From assembly GCA_035610835.1 (NCBI GenBank), contig CM069449.1, positions 38,485,098-38,549,097 of the forward strand: a DNA stretch of 64,000 nucleotides, read 5' to 3'. This DNA comes from Ophiura sarsii (lineage: Eukaryota; Echinodermata; Ophiuroidea; Amphilepidida; Ophiuridae). The position numbers were made by a program, and so were the translations under genes. Positions 48,334 through 56,337 of the stretch are shown one piece after another; the first letter of the stretch is position 1, and each line of letters opens with the position of its first letter. The notes under the pieces are model-generated. The model was not told the DNA's origin. It was given only the letters and a program-made list of their open reading frames with translations, and searched no databases.

Positions 48334-51300
48334 GTTGGTTGGTTGGTTGGTTGGTTGGTTGGTTGGTTGGTTGGTTGGTTGGTTGGTTGGTTGGTTGGTT
48401 GGTTGGTTGGTTGGTTGGTTGGTTGGTTGGTTGGTTGGTTGGTTGGTTGGTTGGTTGGTTGGTTGGTTGGTTGGTTGGTTGGTTGGTTGGTTGGTTGGTT
48501 GGTTGGTTGGTTGGTTGGTTGGTTGGTTGGTTGGTTGGTTGATTGATTGATTGATTTTTTTTAATAATGATTTTCAGATGACTTCAATAACATCATGAAA
48601 ACAAGGACATAAAGGCATTACCAAAAGTGGAAAGATATACTACTTCCTTACCTTCAAAAACTCCCTTGAAATTACCTTAAACTTACATCCAAATTCAGTA
48701 CAAATAAATACCCAGCAATTGTGTAAACAATTGCCTAAAAAATACATCCAACTTACATGAAAATTCAGTAAAAAATACCCAGTCATTGTGTAAACAATCA
48801 CCTAAGTTAAACCTACATTAAAATTCAGTAAAAAATACCTAGTCATTTTGTAAATATTTACTTTAAAAAAAATAAGCAAAATTTCCCATAATGTTGTGGG
48901 TTTTTTACATAACATGTGGTAAAATATTACACAGCATTTACGTAAAAAAATGCGTAACTAGTTAAAGTAAAATTTATACCTAGCCACTGTGCAAAATAAA
49001 TACCTAGTAAAATTGCATTTTTATACATAATAGTTTGGTTTTTTTTACCAAACAGAGTTCATGTAAAATGTTACCAAATTGTTTTGGTGTTCTATACGTG
49101 CTTCAAAACTATGTAAAATTTTACATAACTTAGGTAAAAATGTCTGTGAGTGTACATGTACATGTATATAAATATGTTCTGAGTATATAATTATGTTCTG
49201 AGTATACATGTTATATTTAAAGAATCTTATTTATTGCGTATTGTTACTTGTATCGTTTACCATGTTTACATGTTATTCGAAATAAGAAAGGGGAATATTA
49301 CGTTATCAGAGTTTATTCACGTACGACAAACACAGTTATTAATCACCATGCATCGTGACATCAATCCTAAATACAAATTGTGCAACACAATGTCCATTTA
49401 CCGCAACCTGCATGCCCCTGAAGCCCCCATGTTTCGTTCGCGCGGTGTGTAGTGTAGACACCGGTAAACGATATTGTGAGAGAGGTATACACCTTCCACG
49501 CGGCTATTAGTTTTACCATATAAAAAACAAGATTTTTCAGAAACATTTCTCAACTTTCAAAGTCTATCTCAAGAATTACTGAACCAATACTAGGCATGTT
49601 TGTACTTAATTTAATGTATTTATCATGGTGATTCCAAATATGGTGAAATTCAATACGTTTGACATTTTGTGAACTTTTGGGACTGTCGTCTGCAGACGAC
49701 TGACGCGTTAAAGTGTTAAATCTCAAATTGTTTTCTGGATCTCAATTCTGATTTATAAAGAAATGCAAGATTAGAATGATATTTGACCATGTTCTATTGA
49801 TTGTATGTACAGGGTGTCCCAAAAAAATGTTAACACTCCGGGCACATAAGATATATCTTAAAAGGACCCGAACACACGGGTCTAATCTTGATGTATTATG
49901 AGAGCTGAGTAAATAAACTTTCATTTGCATTTGATTGCGTTCCAATTGGTTATTTAGAACGGGAGATATGCTTCAGCAAACATGAGGAAGCAAAATCGGC
50001 TTGGTCCAATCCTCTCAGTATGAAGGTAAAGCTTTTTAAATGCACTAAGCAAGAAGCAACATGATTAAGTCACGCACACACATCAGTTAATCTCTTCTTT
50101 GTTCTTTTCAACGCATTCTTTCGATTCTTTTCAAGCTTAAATTGATTTATGGTTAATTTCAGAGCAATACTAGTTTTATTTCAGTGCAATATTAGTTAAT
50201 GTATTTAATTGGATGGACCATTTCAACAAAGAACATGAAATGTTTCAATTTCAATTTTAAAGACTGCTTTACTGACAGCTACCCATTGCACATGGAAAAA
50301 GAGTATAGAACTTGAACTCATGACAAAATACTTATATAATTTATGTGGAATATATTTATTTATGTCTTTGAAGCTTGAAAAGAATCGAAAGAATGCGTTG
50401 AAAAGAACAAAGAAGAGATTAACTGATGTGTGTGTGTGACTTAATCATGTTGCTTCTTGCTTCGTGCATTTTAAAAGCTTTACTTTCATACTGAGAGGAT
50501 TGGACCAAGCCGATTTTGCTTCCTCATGTTTGCTGAAGCATATCTCCCGTTCTAAATAACCAATTGGAACGCAATAAAATGCAAATGAAAGCTTAGTTAC
50601 TCAGTTTTCATAATACATCGAGATTAGACCTGTGTGTTCCAGTCCTTTTAAGATATTTTATGTGCCCGGAGTGTTAACATTTTTTTGGGACACCCTGTAT
50701 ACGTGTATATGTCCATGTAATGGGCTAGCAGACGTCTTGTCGGGAATACTAAACAGTGTTCAACACTTTCATTACAATATTTGGAATCAACATGAGAAAT
50801 GCATTAAAATAAATACAAACATGCGTAGTATTGGATCAGTGATCCTTGAGATAGATTTTGAAAGTTGGAAAAGGTTTCTGAAATAATAATAGTAATAATA
50901 ACACTAATAATAATATTTATTTCTTACATAGCGCAATTACATTTTACATCAAACAAATTCAAGGCGCTTTACAAAGATACATCAAAAGCGTAAAGCACAC
51001 GTCACGGTAGCAATATATAAATATACAATATTAAAAACACACTCTACCGATAACATCAAGATAAAATACTGTATCAATATTGCACAGTTAAGTCTAAATA
51101 AGAAGAGCAAGAACAGACAACGGGGATAACTGTGAAATATACATAAGTAAAAATGGAATAGTTAAAAAGCGTATAATGCACAGAACACATATTGCACAAT
51201 CAGTATTGCATCAATATTAATGCACGAGAAAAGAGTGAAATGTGCTTTGCAATTACAATATCCCGAATTAACAACCTTAATACTACACACAGCAAAATAA

Positions 51301-51817
51301 TAAACACAGTTAAACTGTTTTATGGGAGGATAAAAAAAATGACGTCGAAGGCTCGAACTTTCCCCCGCCCCCATCAAAGTATTTATGAACACTTTCTTAT
51401 GGAATATTATATGCAGGCTTAATTTATATTAAAACACAGGGAAAACCTGTTTTGTATAATAATTATGGTAAAAGTGGTTGAAAGTGTAAAGATTTTCATA
51501 AAGGAGATACACCTATGTCATGATATTTATTTGATAGCAATTCCCCCAATGATTCAATGGTGTTACTGCTGTAATGGTGTTATTTTGCTAATCATATTTT
51601 TATTAATTGCTGCATTATGAAATACTCAATTAATTAAATATCGACTTACTTTTAATTAATTTATCCAGCGTTGCTGTCTAATACTAACGTGGCGCAACCA
51701 AAAGATTGTCAACAACTCCGGCAACTGCAAGGAATAATAGCTGGTGGATCTTATACAGTATATCCTGACGATAACTTGGGTCCAATACAGGTGTATTGCG
51801 ATGATGATGGTTGGACG
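42601..51817 (+). CDS. Secreted fibrinogen-related protein, N-terminal three exons
   Basis: Exons 42601-42903, 45422-45545 and 51669-51817 join in phases 0, 1 and 0. They give 192 residues without a stop. Residues 1-22 ([20 protein letters not shown]) form a signal peptide. About 23-101 is a Cys-containing linker ending in an alternating Asn-Cys run ([11 protein letters not shown]). Exon 2 gives a short amphipathic helix ([20 protein letters not shown]) that could oligomerise. Exon 3 begins the fibrinogen C-terminal domain: [10 protein letters not shown]...GSYTVYPDD...[12 protein letters not shown] matches the family's DC..L...G..SG.Y.I.P......VYCD....GWT start. The remaining ~170 domain residues (GG-T-IQRR, the Ca site and the WW-x-C region) are not found in the window. 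Ficolin/FREP/tenascin-like proteins bind sugars or other surfaces and often act in immunity; that role here is inference. Confidence 0.7.
42938..43182. mobile_element. Palindromic element family E, copy 2
   Basis: Same ends as copy 1. GTCGTCTGCAGACGAC is at 42958-42973. It begins only 35 bases after exon 1 of the fibrinogen-related gene. Confidence 0.82.
43384..43909. mobile_element. TA-flanked TIR element (CAGGCTGTATCAAAATGATT)
   Basis: Ends CAGGCTGTATCAAAATGATT and the inverse, ATCTTTTTGATACAGCCTG, with TA on both sides. No transposase frame. Confidence 0.75.
44150..44495. mobile_element. Fold-back family C, copy 3
   Basis: Contains AAAGTAATTAGGAAACATAA and ends GGAAAAAGATCACCTAATATGCCTTTAA as in the copies at 8.6 and 33.4 kb. 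CCTGGTACCAGGACAA parallels the CCAGTGCCAGGACAA of the first copy. Confidence 0.65.
44503..44610 (+). pseudogene. Decayed copy of fibrinogen-related exon 1
   Basis: TTGCATTGCTACTGTTATTA then GTCAGTGGGATTATTAGGGTCAAGATCAACAG lines up with the signal-peptide part of exon 1 (CTTGCTACTAATAGCAGTTAGTGGG...GGTCGAGATCAACCG). It would read [10 protein letters not shown] before the frame breaks. It lies 1.9 kb downstream in the first intron, directly after fold-back family C copy 3. No start codon or donor is retained. Confidence 0.6.
44713..45067. mobile_element. TTAAAGGGGCATTGAG family, copy 2
   Basis: Starts TTAAAGGGGCACTGATAGAT and ends CTCAATGCCCCTTTT. The body, AGTGCGCCTTCAATATTTTG then GGAAATCAGTTTT, matches 62896-63282. 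Confidence 0.75.
45422..45545 (+). CDS. Fibrinogen-related gene, exon 2
   Basis: Acceptor TTTTATATTCAG, phase 0. Donor TTCAG|GTATTT, phase 1. Encodes 41 residues with a short Leu/Gln helix. A family E element starts about five bases after the donor, so its insertion borders the splice site. Confidence 0.65.
45550..45792. mobile_element. Palindromic element family E, copy 3 (opposite orientation)
   Basis: Begins ACACTTTTCACGCGG and ends GTCGTCTGCAGACGCCTGCC then ACGTGGAAAG. The inner TGAACCAATGCTAGGCATGT matches the other copies in inverse. Confidence 0.8.
45800..46717. other. Gene-free intronic stretch
   Basis: AT-rich, with no exon or inverted repeat that I can support. Confidence 0.4.
46718..46954 (-). 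CDS. Small cysteine-rich protein (CXC-like motif)
   Basis: A single 78-codon frame. Residues about 1-28 are acidic. Then nine cysteines follow with spacing [15 protein letters not shown] and [11 protein letters not shown]. This resembles the metal-binding CXC / tesmin-type Cys-rich repeats seen in some chromatin proteins and in mobile-element-linked proteins. The last ~18 residues after GKK are AT-rich and may be intron read-through (a GC-type donor G|GCAAGA lies there), so this could be a first exon. It lies inside the second intron of the fibrinogen-related gene on the opposite strand, head-to-head with the exon at 47564. Function unknown. Confidence 0.5.
   Translation of the reverse strand: MASFSMTNLDISLDEIMESMIEGRDEEAVICRCKSTCRTRKCPCRANQQECNSACKCGKKLGEITFYRLNCILDFCFT
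46955..47563. promoter_or_regulatory. Possible bidirectional promoter region
   Basis: About 610 bases separate the start codons of the minus-strand Cys-rich frame and the plus-strand exon at 47564. I see no TATA box in a convincing place. Inferred only from the head-to-head layout. Confidence 0.3.
47564..47632 (+). CDS. Candidate first exon, SAM-like N-terminus
   Basis: The ATG opens 23 codons, [20 protein letters not shown] then FE, and ends GAAG|GTAAGG, a strong donor. W-G-x-P-x-Y-I-x-x-F resembles the first helices of a SAM domain. No following exon was recognised in the window. The donor region is repeated in inverse at about 48640-48660 (see the repeat entry), so this could be an exon captured in an inverted duplication. 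Confidence 0.4.
48005..48125. repeat. 31-bp tandem repeat (TTCGCGAAAATTTGCCAAAA type)
   Basis: About four copies of ATTTTCGCGAAAATTTGCCA then AAATTAGGTAT, with the palindrome TTTTCGCGAAAA in each unit. Confidence 0.85.
48276..48556. repeat. (TTGA)n(TTGG)n(TTGA)n tetranucleotide array
   Basis: About 12 TTGA units, then over 50 TTGG units, then about 4 TTGA units. It yields artificial WLVG-repeat frames. Confidence 0.95.
48680..48870. repeat. About 75-bp tandem repeat, three units
   Basis: ACTTACAT--AAATTCAGTA, AATACCCAG and ATTGTGTAAACAAT recur three times. From there to 49480 the sequence is AT-rich and gene-free. Confidence 0.65.
49487..49720. mobile_element. Palindromic element family E, copy 4
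   Basis: Starts CCTTCCACGCGGC. GTCGTCTGCAGACGAC lies at 49684-49699. Ends CTGACGCGTTAAAGTGTT. Confidence 0.82.
49810..50697. mobile_element. TA-flanked long-TIR element (CAGGGTGTCCCAAAAAAATG)
   Basis: The left end CAGGGTGTCCCAAAAAAATG and the right end GGGACACCCTG are inverse, and TA flanks both. The arms mirror for over 330 bases (CATGAGGAAGCAAAATCGGC and inverse). No transposase. Confidence 0.9.
50727..51490. mobile_element. Palindromic element family E, copy 5, interrupted
   Basis: The left part CAACACTTTCATTACAATAT ... GGAAAAGGTTTCTGAAATA and the right part AAAACCTGTTTTGTATAATA ... GAAAGTGT are separated by about 550 bases. The insert begins with AATAATAATAAT then TTCTTACATAGCGCAATTAC and AAGGCGCTTTACAAAG, a SINE/LINE-tail-like sequence. 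Part of the insert (51178-51305) recurs at 53284-53435. Another part (51308-51395) recurs at 55715-55803. Confidence 0.65.
51669..51817 (+). CDS. Fibrinogen-related gene, exon 3 (start of fibrinogen domain)
   Basis: Acceptor TTAATTTATCCAG. CG completes an Ala codon from exon 2. Encodes [20 protein letters not shown] and on to VYCDDDGWT. Donor ACG|GTAAGC, phase 0. This exon gives the family assignment. Confidence 0.72.
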
Positions 51818-51929
51818 GTAAGCTAAAAGTCATATCAACCTCGGAAAAGGGGGCAACTTTAGATATGATTGTCTTATAACGATATCATTTTGGTTAATTT
51901 ATATAGACCGGATAATGCTAAAATCGTCT

Positions 51930-52165
51930 TAACACTAGTTCACGCGGCAGGCGTCTGCAGACGACATTCCAAAATTTCACAAAATGTTTCAAAAATTTCA
52001 ACATTATTGAATTTCAATACCATATCTGGAAACACCATGCGAATGCATTGAAATAAGTACAAACATGCCTAGTATTGGTTCAGCAATCCCTGAGATAGGC
52101 TTTGAAAATTGTCAAAGGTTTCTGAAAAACCTGTTTTTTCATTGTAGAATTAATAGCCGCGTCTT
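51930..52165. mobile_element. Palindromic element family E, copy 6
   Basis: Starts TTAACACTAGTTCACGCGGC. A GCGTCTGCAGACGAC palindrome is at 51951-51965. Ends AATAGCCGCGTC. It starts about 110 bases after exon 3 of the fibrinogen-related gene. Confidence 0.8.
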
Positions 52166-52650
52166 AAGTCAAGGGTGTCAACTTATAGCTAACAAAATTC
52201 CGCTTAAGACAATCATGACATTTTAGTATGATAGCCCGAGTGGTCATTAGGCAATTGCGTACTTTGCGACAGATTCGGAGGCTCTCCATGTCCCTGGTAG
52301 ATCCAAAGATGAAGTTATTAATTCGCCTGTAATTTTCACACAGGTGAATGAATTCATGACCAAGAAAACGCGTAATAACGGGTGTTGTAAGATTGTATTC
52401 ATTACGCGCATAACGCGTTAAGGTGTTTAAAATCGACAATTTAAAAAAAAGTAATTTCCTGTTCCAAATTCTGTCGATATTTCACTCGTTTAAGGGAGAA
52501 AATACGTGAAATCTTCATTTTATAGTGAATTCTGGCGTCAGAGGCAACATACGCGTTTAAGGGTGTCTAGAAAGTGTTTAGAGGTGTCGGGAAAGTGTTT
52601 GGTCACGCATGCTTAACGCATGATAGTTGACTGACACCCCCCCCCCCCCG

Positions 52651-53005
52651 TGACATAAATTACCCGCTTAGGAGCGCTATTAATTCGGTCTGGTAAACCT
52701 ATTGTTATCAATTATTACGAGAGGATTGCCCAGTGCGCGTGTACAACCAGGCAATCAGATTTAAATTCGGGGCGTGAACGAGCGGTACTACTTGCTAACT
52801 GCATGGGTGAGTTTCCATTATGTTGCAAATTACATCCACGCTCATGCGTTTAAACTACTCAATTGGCGTTGCAATACAGCCGGTTGGTTGCACACGAAAA
52901 TTATGTCATATAGCAACCAGCTTTGAAGATGGCGAGTATTTAAATTTGGTGACGGTTTTTAGGACACCAAGTTATAGCGCTGTTAAGCGGGCCTTGTAGC
53001 CTAAT
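52651..53005. mobile_element. CCCGCTTA-GAGCGCTAT element family F, copy 1
   Basis: The ends read GACATAAATTACCCGCTTAG then GAGCGCTAT, and ATAGCGCTGTTAAGCGGGCC as the inverse. Copies lie at 55807-56110 and, reversed, at 61666-62006. Confidence 0.85.
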
Positions 53006-54253
53006 GCCCCCCAATCAGGGTGAAAATCTTTTCCCTTTACTTTGGCCTCTTTGTAAATATTGGCACGTAATGTACAGTATGTTTATGTTTATTTACAATA
53101 AAGGGGATTGTTTACTGGGAAACCCGGCGTTGGTGACCAAATAAAATCATCAAATTATTAAAGCACACTTAGATTATTTAGAAGACTACGGTATTATTCT
53201 GTATATATAATATATAGATTTTATTCTGCCCAGCCTCCTATATATTATATAGGAGGCTGGGCGGAATAAAATGTCCATTTACACAAACACAGAACACATA
53301 TTGCACAATTAGTATTGCATCAATATTAAAGCACGAGAAAAGAGTGAAATGTGCATTGCAATTACAATATTCCGAATTAACAACCTTAATACTACACACA
53401 GCAAAATATTAAACGCAGGCTAGATTTATATTAAACACAGGAAAATTTATTTTTAGTCCGGAATTCCATGACTCCCTCTATGAAAAGTATATGGAATTCC
53501 AGATCAAACTTCAAAAAAGTATGGAATTCCAGATCAAACTTCAAAAAAAGTCTGGAATTGGTGGGGAAAAAGTCTGGAATTCCAAGAACATGTGCCAAAA
53601 AGGTATGGAATTCCATTAAAAAATGGTGGGGAAAAAAGTCTGGAATTCCGATGTCCTCTATAGGGGGGAGGGGGGGGGGGGGGTCATTATTATCGAGAAT
53701 AGCCCATTCACAATGCCTACAATGGAAAATGGGGATATATTTGGAACACTTTGGATTTCGAGCTTTTTCGTTCATATGTTGTAATTATGGCCTGGAATAA
53801 GGTATTGTCTTGGAAATTTCACCATGTATGAAGAAGTATTTCTACTCCTATAAAGTTTTTTTCCTCATTTTCTAAAAAAAGGACCTGAATATTTTGACTC
53901 ACCCTGTATAGTGTAGTGACCAAATATTAAAAGATTGACATTGAAAACACAGTATAATCCTGTTTTTCGATAAGTGAATGAAAACTATTATTTTGAGAGG
54001 TACGTTTTCCCAATTGAGGCATGATGTGTTGTGGATAAGTTGATATTTAGTGACATTTACTTATTTATTTATTCATTTATTTATTTATAGTAGTCTATTA
54101 TATAGTCTTTGGTTCACAAATATAAGAATGGGTCGATTATTTACCATTGACATTTTCAAAAAACATTGAGGTAATTGGGTTAGACTTAGAGCGAGAGCGA
54201 GGCTAAACATATTTGACGAGAGTGCCGCCGGGGTCTGTCATTTCTATAAGTAA
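53006..54253. other. Gene-free stretch with small repeats
   Basis: Contains a perfect palindrome near 53226-53272 (ATTTTATTCTGCCCAGCCTC and inverse), the repeat of 51178-51305 at 53284-53435, and GGAATTCCAGATCAAACTTC units at 53459-53650. A lone DNA-transposon end, TTTTGACTCACCCTG, lies at about 53893. Confidence 0.55.
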
Positions 54254-54255
54254 TA

Positions 54256-55353
54256 CAGGGTGTCCCAAAAGTCTATGCACGTTTTTGAAGAGTCATATCT
54301 CATAAAATATAAATCATATGGTATAAATTTAACCATATTTTGATAGACGAGATTTGGGAAATTAATTTGATACCAAACACAACCCTATTGGTGAACCCAC
54401 AACATTATAAAACTGGTTGAAAGTCATTGGCCGTGTGCCAGACCAACCCATACCAAGTACCACATATTGTTGCTAAAGGTGCGCATAAATTAACGGTATG
54501 AAAGCAACGTTGCGCATTAGTCACAGTTCACTGCTTACCTTGCAACATTAATGTTATTTAATACCAAACTCGGTCACTCACAACATAAATAAGCGTAGTA
54601 GAAAACATTGCACAGCAAAAGTCTTCATTCAAGATGGTTTACAGCATAGATAAGCGAATACAAATTGTATGGTTCTACGCTGAAACACATTCAGTTCCTC
54701 AACAAAAGTTTAGAAAACATTTCAAAGTGAAACGCGCACCAGGAAGAATATCCATTCTGAAGTTGGTGGATACATTTTTGAACACAGGAACATATTCTAA
54801 ATGGGTAAAACAACCTTCGATGAGGCCTTCAAGCAGCATTAAAATAATCCGCGAAGTTTAAATGTTAACATGTTTGACAGCTGTGTGATGTGTGTGTTCA
54901 CGTTTCTGTTACGTTATTCAATTGTTTAGGTCTGTCTTTTTGCATTAGCACACGTCTCTGTATACATGGAAAACATTTAAATTATATTTCACTATAGAAA
55001 CGAAAATTATGTGTGATATAGTTTGTTATTATGATGATATCACTGTAATGTAAAAATTTAAATATTACAATTGACGGATCACTTTCCGTGTAACCAACTC
55101 TACCCGTGTTTTTGTTAATCTCAATAGGTATGGATTTATGAACTTTATTCCTCCGAAGTATAAAATTACATTTTTGCAGTAATACATATTTTACTTCTAG
55201 GGTGGCATTACAAACAGATGTTACTCCAATGTTTGGTATCAAAATTATTTCCCACATCTCCTCTTTCTAAATATGTATTCATATTTTCAATACGACTTAT
55301 ATTTTGTGAAATACAAAGCTTCAAAGTCGTGCATAGACTTTTGGGACACCCTG
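54256..55353 (+). mobile_element. mariner/Tc1-like deletion derivative
   Basis: The ends CAGGGTGTCCCAAAAGTCTA then TGCACG and the inverse GTGCATAGACTTTTGGGACACCCTG are flanked by TA. Inside, ATG 54634 opens 75 codons (MVYSIDKRIQIVWFYAETHS, ...RISILKLVDTFLNTGTYSKW). These resemble the N-terminal helix-turn-helix of DDE transposases. The catalytic part is absent, so it is non-autonomous. Confidence 0.85.
54634..54861 (+). pseudogene. Transposase N-terminal fragment
   Basis: 75 codons covering a DNA-binding HTH (IVWFYAETHSVPQQKFRKHF, then ISILKLVDTF). It ends in a stop without any DD(E/D) region. Located inside the 1.1-kb TA-flanked element. Confidence 0.65.
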
Positions 55354-55459
55354 TATAACGTAGCAAGCAATTGGGGGATGCGGCAGGTCTGGAGATTGCC
55401 AGCTTACCACTTAATCCAGTAAACAATAGGCCTATTTATTAGTTCCGTGTATTCTATTT

Positions 55460-55805
55460 AGGGAGTGTTCATAAATACCTATGGTGGGCGGGGGAGTTGG
55501 AAACTATTGAGTGATCAGAAAGAAGAAAAAAATGGGTCCCTAAAAGGGGGAATAAAAAAGGGTCCTTAATAGGGATGGGGGTTTAAAAAACTTATCGCGC
55601 AGTAAAATAATTATTAATTTGAGTTCCCGCCGAGTGCCCCGCTATTGCCCGGATACTCGGACATAAAGGGGGATAACAAATGACCCTAGAAGGGGGGGGG
55701 GGGGGCGTCAGAAATAATCAAACTGTTTTATGGGCGGATAAAAAAATGACGTCGAAGGCTCGAACTTTCCCCCGCCCCCATCAAAGTATTTATGAACACT
55801 TCCTT
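55460..55805. mobile_element. Fold-back element (GGGAGTGTTCATAAATACC ends)
   Basis: GGGAGTGTTCATAAATACCT then GGTGGGCGGGGG at the left. CCCCCGCCCCCATCAAAGTA then TTTATGAACACTTCC is the inverse at the right. The right half is shared with 51308-51395. It abuts family F copy 2. Confidence 0.75.
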
Positions 55806-55806
55806 A

Positions 55807-56110
55807 TCATGACATAAATTGCCCGCTTAGAAGCGCTATTAATTCGCTCTGGTAAACCTATTGTTATCAATACTACGAGAGGATTACCCAGTGCATATAT
55901 TTAAATTCGGGGCAATGTTGCAAATTACATATACGCTCATCGTGTAAACTACTCAATGGGCGTTACAATACTGTACAGCCGGTTGGTTGCACACGAGAAT
56001 TATGTCATATATAGCAACCAGCTTGGATGGAAGCAAGGCGAATATTTCAATTTGTTGATGGTTTTTAGGGCATCAATTTATAGCGCTGCTAAGCGGGCCT
56101 TGTAACCTAA
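55807..56110. mobile_element. Element family F, copy 2 (next to the cytokine-like stop codon)
   Basis: Same ends as 52651-53005. It finishes about 23 bases from the stop codon of the minus-strand cytokine-like gene, so the element probably makes up most of that gene's 3' UTR. Confidence 0.82.
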
Positions 56111-56133
56111 TTTGGGATATCATATTATGCCAT

Positions 56134-56337
56134 TCATAGTCCTGGTGGAAGTCGGGCTCGGGGCCTCGTACTGATAATTTGTAATAGTGAAACATCGTAT
56201 TTTAAACTACTGCAATAGATGCCAAGCTCGCGCATTACACCCTGCACGTCATTGAATACTGTTGTCGGTAGGGGGGTGTCATCTGTGTCCATAGGAGGAG
56301 GCCGGATAACCTGATCAGCGTCGTCGTAGCTTGCCAT
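56134..56337 (-). CDS. Cytokine-like gene, exon 5 (C-terminal helix)
   Basis: Acceptor TTCAATCCTGATTTCAG. Starts ATGGCAAGC, but phase 0 joining makes this Met internal. Encodes the Pro/Asp loop, a predicted helix D (VFNDVQGVMRELGIYCSSLK) and a short basic tail. Stop TGA at 56134-56136. Confidence 0.62.
   Translation of the reverse strand: MASYDDADQVIRPPPMDTDDTPLPTTVFNDVQGVMRELGIYCSSLKYDVSLLQIISTRPRARLPPGL

Larger units (their letters stand above)
47620..48660. repeat. Inverted repeat flanking the TTGG array
   Basis: The left arm (about 47620-47712: TTGAAGGTAAGGAAGTAGTA ... GATGTTATTGAAGTCATCTG) is repeated in inverse at about 48575-48655 (CAGATGACTTCAATAACATC ... TACTTCCTTACCTTCAA). Between the arms lie a G run, the TTCGCGAAAATTTGCCAAAA repeats (48005-48125) and the tetranucleotide array. 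Confidence 0.8.

Noticed and set aside
48319..48550. Frames encoding WLVGWLVG repeats
   Set aside because: Pure translation of the TTGG tetranucleotide array; open in three frames, with no gene signals.
52164..52439. 91-codon minus-strand frame, considered as an LTR-retrotransposon fragment
   Set aside because: No catalytic or integrase-type motif could be pointed to.
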